From assembly GCA_022340865.1 (NCBI GenBank), contig JAJDNC010000010.1, positions 1 through 64,000 of the forward strand: a stretch of DNA of 64,000 nt, in the 5' to 3' direction. This document shows positions 60,135 to 64,000 of the stretch, one piece after another. Under the pieces are notes generated by a model. The model made no database searches, was not told the origin of the DNA, and worked only from the letters and a program-made list of their open reading frames with translations. The DNA is from Gemmatimonadota bacterium (GTDB lineage Bacteria > Gemmatimonadota > Gemmatimonadetes > Longimicrobiales > Gaopeijiaceae). The position numbers and the translations under genes are program-made. Each line of letters starts with the position of its first letter. The stretch's first letter is position 1.

Positions 60135-62636
60135 TCAGTGCCGTCCCAGGGCCCGCTCCAGATCGCGGCGCATGGCCAGACCCGTGGCGTCGTCGGGGCT
60201 GAACTCCAGACCCCGCTCCACCGCGCGGAGTGCGTCCCGCGGCCGGTTCGCCAGGATCAGCGAACGGGCCAGGTAGAAGTTCGCCGGCGCCAGAGACGGG
60301 TCGTTGGCGACGGCCTTCTGGTACAGCGGGATGGCCTTGCCGGCGTCGTTGGCGCGCAGGTAGACGTTGGCGAGGTCGAAGTAGGCCAACGCCTCGTGGG
60401 GGTTGATGTGCAGCGCGCGGCCGTACGCGTCCACCGCGGCAGCTCCGTCGCCCTGAGCGGACAGGGCGTTGCCCAGGTTCACCAGCGCCAGGGGCTGCAG
60501 CGAATCGACGGCGAGGCTGCGGCGGAACGCGGCAATGGCCGGCTCGAGCCGATGGGCGCTCGCCTCGACGAGTCCGAGGTGCAGCAGCAGCCGCGGATCC
60601 TCCGGCAGCACCTCCAGTGCCTTGACGTAGGCGCGCTCGGCGCCGGCCGCGTCACCCTGTGCGGAGAGCCGGTCCCCCATGTACGCCAGCGCCGTGGTCC
60701 AGCGGCGGCGCAGAGCCACGTCCTCCGTGGCGGTGAGATCCCGCAGGCTTCCCGCCAGGAAGCGGTCCACCGCCGGATCGTCGCCTTGCCCCAGATGCAG
60801 TGTGGCCAGTGCGAGGGAGCGGATGTCCACGTCGGGCTCCGCGGCCAGGGCTTCGAGGCGGCTGACGACGTCGGACGTGAAGTCGGCGTCGGGGTGCACG
60901 AAGCGCTCGAAGAAGTCGGCCAGCCCTTCGAACTGGGCCATGGGGAAGTGGGCCTCGGGCCGAAGCAGCAAAGGCGCGGCTTGAGCCGGCGACGTGACTC
61001 CTGCGGCCTCGATGAGCGCGGTGATGATGGGCTTGTGCGGCTTCAGCCTACCGTACCAGCGGGTTACGGTATCGCGCAGCGCGGCGGTAGAGCGGTCCCG
61101 GTGGCAGAGGGCGCACGCATCGGTGACGCCCAGGGAGTCGTCGAATCCGGGGCGGGGAATGGGGATGGTGTGGTCGGACCTGGCGTACCGTACCGCGTTG
61201 CCCAGCTCGGGGTGCTGCAGGTAGGGCATGTGACAGGCGACGCAGCGGCTCCCCGACGAGCCGGCGGGGTGGTGGGTGTGCGCCTCGATGGGCCTCCCCT
61301 CGCTCGCGTGGCAATCCAGGCACTGGCCGTTGTCGAAGCGCCCGGGAAGGGGTGAGCCGTTCACGTCCCGGTACTTCTGACTGTGGGGGTCGTGACAGTC
61401 GACGCAGGTCATGGAGCCGTTCAGGTAGCAGTCGCTGAACAGCTGCGTCGCCTGGTAGGCGAAGGTGCGCACGCGACCGTCCACGCGATACGGGTGATCG
61501 CCCAGGATGGGGAACTTGAGCGCGTAGTAGCTGGTGAAGGACCGACCGGCCAGGTACCCCGGCGCCAGGGCGTCCTTGAGCCCGTGGCAGCGCAGGCACA
61601 CGCCGATGGACGCGTCCTTCGACAGCGTATCCAGCGCGGGCATGCCGATGTCGGGGCTGTCGCCCAGACGGCCGGAGCGGGCCAGCTCCACGTGGCGTCG
61701 GCCCGGCCCGTGGCAGGACTCGCAGTCCACGGCCAGCGTGCTGAGACGGGTGTCGTAGTGGTGCGCCGTCGTGTCCCAGGTGACCCAGATCTGGCTCCCA
61801 TGGCACTGCTGGCAGTCATCGAAGCGCTTCGTGGTGCCGAAGGCCCGGGTGGGCGGCCAGTCCGTGCATGCCGCGATGGGGAGGGTGTCGGAGATGGGAA
61901 CGTATCCGCGATTGGCGCGACCCTGCGTGTTGCAGAACCAGCCGCGCAGCGGGCCGGAGTAGTCGAAGGGCAGGAACCGCAGCGTGCCGTCCGCGGCCAG
62001 GTTGAGGAAGCCCTGCGTGCCGCCGCCCTTCATGAAGGTGCCGCCCACCACGCCGTCCACCCGCAGGACCTGGACGGCCCGGCCCGGCTGCCGGACCCGG
62101 AACTCGAAGGTGCCGGAGGCGCTCACCACGGGCCGGACCGTGGCGTCGCGGAAGCGGATGGGGGGGCCGCCGAAGGGCGCCACGATCCGCTCCCGGCTGG
62201 GCGGACCGCCGGCGTGCCCGTGCGTCGAGCTCTTCCAGGCCGCGTACTCCGGGGCGTGGCAGCTCTTGCAGCTGTCTGCCCCCACGAAGTCCGCGAACCC
62301 CGTGGTCGGAGCCGGCGGCTTCTGCGGCGGTGGCAGGGTCAGAGCCGTGACGGACGGGGTCGCGGGGGTTCGCCCCGCTCGATGGTGGGCCACCACCAGG
62401 GCGGCGCCTCCCAGGAGCAGGACGGCGGCCACCGCCGCCAACGCCCAGCGGGCGATGCGACGCCGTGGCGGCCGCGACCGTGGCTGCTCCCCGCCCCTCG
62501 CCTTGGGCCCGCCGGCGGCCTTTCCGCCCGACGCACGAGCGGGTGTGCCACGGCCTGCCCGTCCGCCCTGTCGGCTCCGTCCCTTGCCCTTGCTGCTCTT
62601 GCCGCCGCCCCCGCGCTTGTGCCCACGACCCGACAT
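60135..62636 (-). CDS. Octaheme cytochrome c with TPR repeats and a basic N-terminal tail
   Basis: 833 residues. Residues 1-60 are Gly/Arg/Lys-rich (SGRGHKRGGGGKSSKGKGRS), then one membrane helix (ALAAVAAVLLLGGAALVV). The periplasmic part has eight CxxCH motifs (CKSCH, CQQCH, CESCH, CLRCH, CVDCH, CLDCH, CVACH, CALCH), in the style of cytochrome c554/NrfA-like families. About 500-600 looks like HEAT repeats (LEALAAEPDVDIRSLALATL) and 610-833 like six TPRs (AERAYVKALEVLPEDPRLL). It starts 4 bases after the stop of the tetraheme gene, so they form one electron-transfer operon. Confidence 0.88.
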   Translation of the reverse strand: MSGRGHKRGGGGKSSKGKGRSRQGGRAGRGTPARASGGKAAGGPKARGGEQPRSRPPRRRIARWALAAVAAVLLLGGAALVVAHHRAGRTPATPSVTALTLPPPQKPPAPTTGFADFVGADSCKSCHAPEYAAWKSSTHGHAGGPPSRERIVAPFGGPPIRFRDATVRPVVSASGTFEFRVRQPGRAVQVLRVDGVVGGTFMKGGGTQGFLNLAADGTLRFLPFDYSGPLRGWFCNTQGRANRGYVPISDTLPIAACTDWPPTRAFGTTKRFDDCQQCHGSQIWVTWDTTAHHYDTRLSTLAVDCESCHGPGRRHVELARSGRLGDSPDIGMPALDTLSKDASIGVCLRCHGLKDALAPGYLAGRSFTSYYALKFPILGDHPYRVDGRVRTFAYQATQLFSDCYLNGSMTCVDCHDPHSQKYRDVNGSPLPGRFDNGQCLDCHASEGRPIEAHTHHPAGSSGSRCVACHMPYLQHPELGNAVRYARSDHTIPIPRPGFDDSLGVTDACALCHRDRSTAALRDTVTRWYGRLKPHKPIITALIEAAGVTSPAQAAPLLLRPEAHFPMAQFEGLADFFERFVHPDADFTSDVVSRLEALAAEPDVDIRSLALATLHLGQGDDPAVDRFLAGSLRDLTATEDVALRRRWTTALAYMGDRLSAQGDAAGAERAYVKALEVLPEDPRLLLHLGLVEASAHRLEPAIAAFRRSLAVDSLQPLALVNLGNALSAQGDGAAAVDAYGRALHINPHEALAYFDLANVYLRANDAGKAIPLYQKAVANDPSLAPANFYLARSLILANRPRDALRAVERGLEFSPDDATGLAMRRDLERALGRH

Positions 62637-62640
62637 GGCG

Positions 62641-64000
62641 TCAGTCCCTCCCCGGGGCACGACGTGCCCCACCCGTCCCCGGGGTGCCACGTCCCCCGTC
62701 CCTGGACCAGGCGGGCCCGCTGCACCGGCACAGCGCACGGATGAAGGCCACCAGCCCCCGAATCTGCGCGTCCTTCAGCGTCGCGCCGAAGGGCGGCATA
62801 CGCGCGCTGCGTCCCATCGCGTAGCCGCCCGCCGCGATGGCGTCGTAGATGACGTCGTCCGGGAGGGGCGACATCGCCGCCGCCGAGGCGTGCACGGTGG
62901 GCGGGACGGGCAGGTCCGGAACGTTGTAGCCGTCGCCGCGGCCGCCGGCGCCATGGCACGCGGAGCAGAAGCGCAGATACACGGAGGCCGCTGTGTCGCC
63001 CCGGGCGGGCGGCCGCAGCGTCGTGCCGGCCAGGGACAGCCGCGCCGCCGGCTCCACGGGCGTCCGCTGCGCCACCAGCAGGCGCACCAGCAGCGACTCC
63101 GTGGCCGCCGGCATGGGCACCTTGGGCATGGCCGATCCCGGAACCGCGTGCTGCGGATCGCCGAGCATGCGGCGGATGAAGACCGGCTGCAGCCGGGTCC
63201 CAGCCGCCGACAGGTCGGGGCCAACCCTTCCGCCGACGCCGTCGAGGCGATGGCACCCGAGGCACGCCAACCGCGTCCGCAACAGCGTCTTGATCTTGGC
63301 CTGGTCGAAGGGCGACAGCGGCGCGCCGTCCGTGGCGGCAGCGGAGTCTCGCCGTGCCGGCTCCGCGGGCCCCAGGGCCGCGACCAGGGCCGCGACCTCG
63401 TCGGCGTCCAGGTGGTAGTCGGGCATCCGGCTGCCGGTGCCGGGCTGGAATCCGAACGGCCGCACGGGGCGCGGATCCTGCAGATAGGACCGCAGCCAGC
63501 CGGCTCGAACCCTGTTCTTCTCCACACCCAGCGGCGGGCCGGAGCGCCAGGCCTCGAGGCCCGGGTAGCGGTGGCACGCCGCGCAGTCGAGCGCCACGAA
63601 GATGCGTCGCCCCAGAGCGGCGTCGACATCCGGATGGCGGCTTCGCGCCCGGCGCAGCGTGGCCACCTCCTGCGCCGACGCGGAGTGCGTGGTACCCTGG
63701 CCCGAACCGCCGGCCTGTCCGGCGGCGCCGGACGTCGCCTCGCCGCCCAGGAACAGCGCCAGCGCCAACCGCTCGCCTTCGTCCAGCCTGAAGTCCGGCA
63801 TGCGCTCCGGGCCGGACGTCGCACGGCGCGCAGCTCCCCGGGCTCCCTGCGGACCGGCCAGGTAGGCGAGCAGCCAGGCGGCGTCGTAGTGTCCCGCGCC
63901 GGGGCCGAACGCCGGCGCCGCCGCGGGCGGCGCGGGCTCGGGTGCGCCTGCGTGACACCCGCCGCACGACAGCACCCGCATGAGCGCGACACCGGCGGAG
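62641..64000 (-). CDS. Multiheme cytochrome c, partial at the window edge
   Basis: The 5' end is outside the window; 453 codons are visible. Four heme-c motifs: CGGCH (close to the edge), CAACH, CLGCH and CSACH. Methionine ligands fit class I cytochrome c modules (RMPDFRLDEGER, RMPDYHLDADEV, AMPKVPMPA, RMPPFGATLKDAQIRGLVAFI). It reads as four consecutive cytochrome c domains, as in electron-shuttle or oxidase-linked proteins. Its stop is 4 bases from the octaheme gene start. Confidence 0.85.
   Translation of the reverse strand, partial: SAGVALMRVLSCGGCHAGAPEPAPPAAAPAFGPGAGHYDAAWLLAYLAGPQGARGAARRATSGPERMPDFRLDEGERLALALFLGGEATSGAAGQAGGSGQGTTHSASAQEVATLRRARSRHPDVDAALGRRIFVALDCAACHRYPGLEAWRSGPPLGVEKNRVRAGWLRSYLQDPRPVRPFGFQPGTGSRMPDYHLDADEVAALVAALGPAEPARRDSAAATDGAPLSPFDQAKIKTLLRTRLACLGCHRLDGVGGRVGPDLSAAGTRLQPVFIRRMLGDPQHAVPGSAMPKVPMPAATESLLVRLLVAQRTPVEPAARLSLAGTTLRPPARGDTAASVYLRFCSACHGAGGRGDGYNVPDLPVPPTVHASAAAMSPLPDDVIYDAIAAGGYAMGRSARMPPFGATLKDAQIRGLVAFIRALCRCSGPAWSRDGGRGTPGTGGARRAPGRD

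Noticed and set aside
1..64000. tRNA, rRNA, insertion sequences, prophage or integrase genes
   Set aside because: None could be recognised on reading either strand; a tRNAscan or IS search was not possible.

Overview
The window is GC-rich, densely packed bacterial chromosome with no rRNA, tRNA, insertion sequence, phage gene or CRISPR array that I could see. The gene content suggests a Gemmatimonadota-like organism: a lipoprotein start typical of six-bladed propeller proteins, a PadR plus ADOP-type permease pair, many secreted hydrolases, Ku and LigD, c-type cytochromes and heme O synthase. This assignment is inference from gene families, not from a marker gene. About 50 protein genes are supported. 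Many neighbours overlap by 4 bases (ATGA or GTGA), so translational coupling is common.

Layout. 1-9.2 kb: secreted amidohydrolase, amidase, surface-repeat protein, MarR-GNAT regulator with a methyltransferase, a DsbD-type membrane protein with a thioredoxin, and a peroxiredoxin whose peroxidatic cysteine codon is an in-frame TGA followed by a bSECIS-like hairpin. This is a strong selenoprotein candidate. 9.4-19.5 kb: APC permease with an amidinotransferase-fold enzyme, GH20 hexosaminidase, a 58-residue membrane protein, ADOP permease with PadR, and a POT peptide transporter. 19.5-24.5 kb: two back-to-back two-component loci, one with a degenerate receiver and a double receiver. 24.6-31.3 kb: a redox-looking regulon made of a heme-c histidine kinase, a sigma-54 activator, a possible sigma-54 promoter, a cysteine-rich unknown, a receiver with a membrane tail, and a 15-heme cytochrome c fused to cytochrome b. 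31.5-33.2 kb: HTH-TPR protein and Ku, with a LexA-type palindrome at the Ku start. 33.4-43.8 kb: TMTC-like protein, cupredoxin and sugar enzymes (GH2, GH127, GH97) with an AraC regulator. 43.9-53.5 kb: LigD, uridine kinase, DtxR regulator, pseudopilin pair, ApaG, histone-like protein with 42-base repeats, a six-hairpin-like protein and a deoxyhypusine-synthase-like enzyme. 53.6-64 kb: TypA, PAS kinase, P1 peptidase, heme O synthase, TonB-like protein and two multiheme cytochromes, the last cut by the window edge.

The genes point to an aerobic or flexible respirer that degrades peptides and plant-type glycans, repairs breaks by end joining, and invests in redox sensing and thiol or selenol chemistry. 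The most unusual parts are the TGA-containing peroxiredoxin and the heme-kinase/sigma-54/bc-cytochrome regulon.
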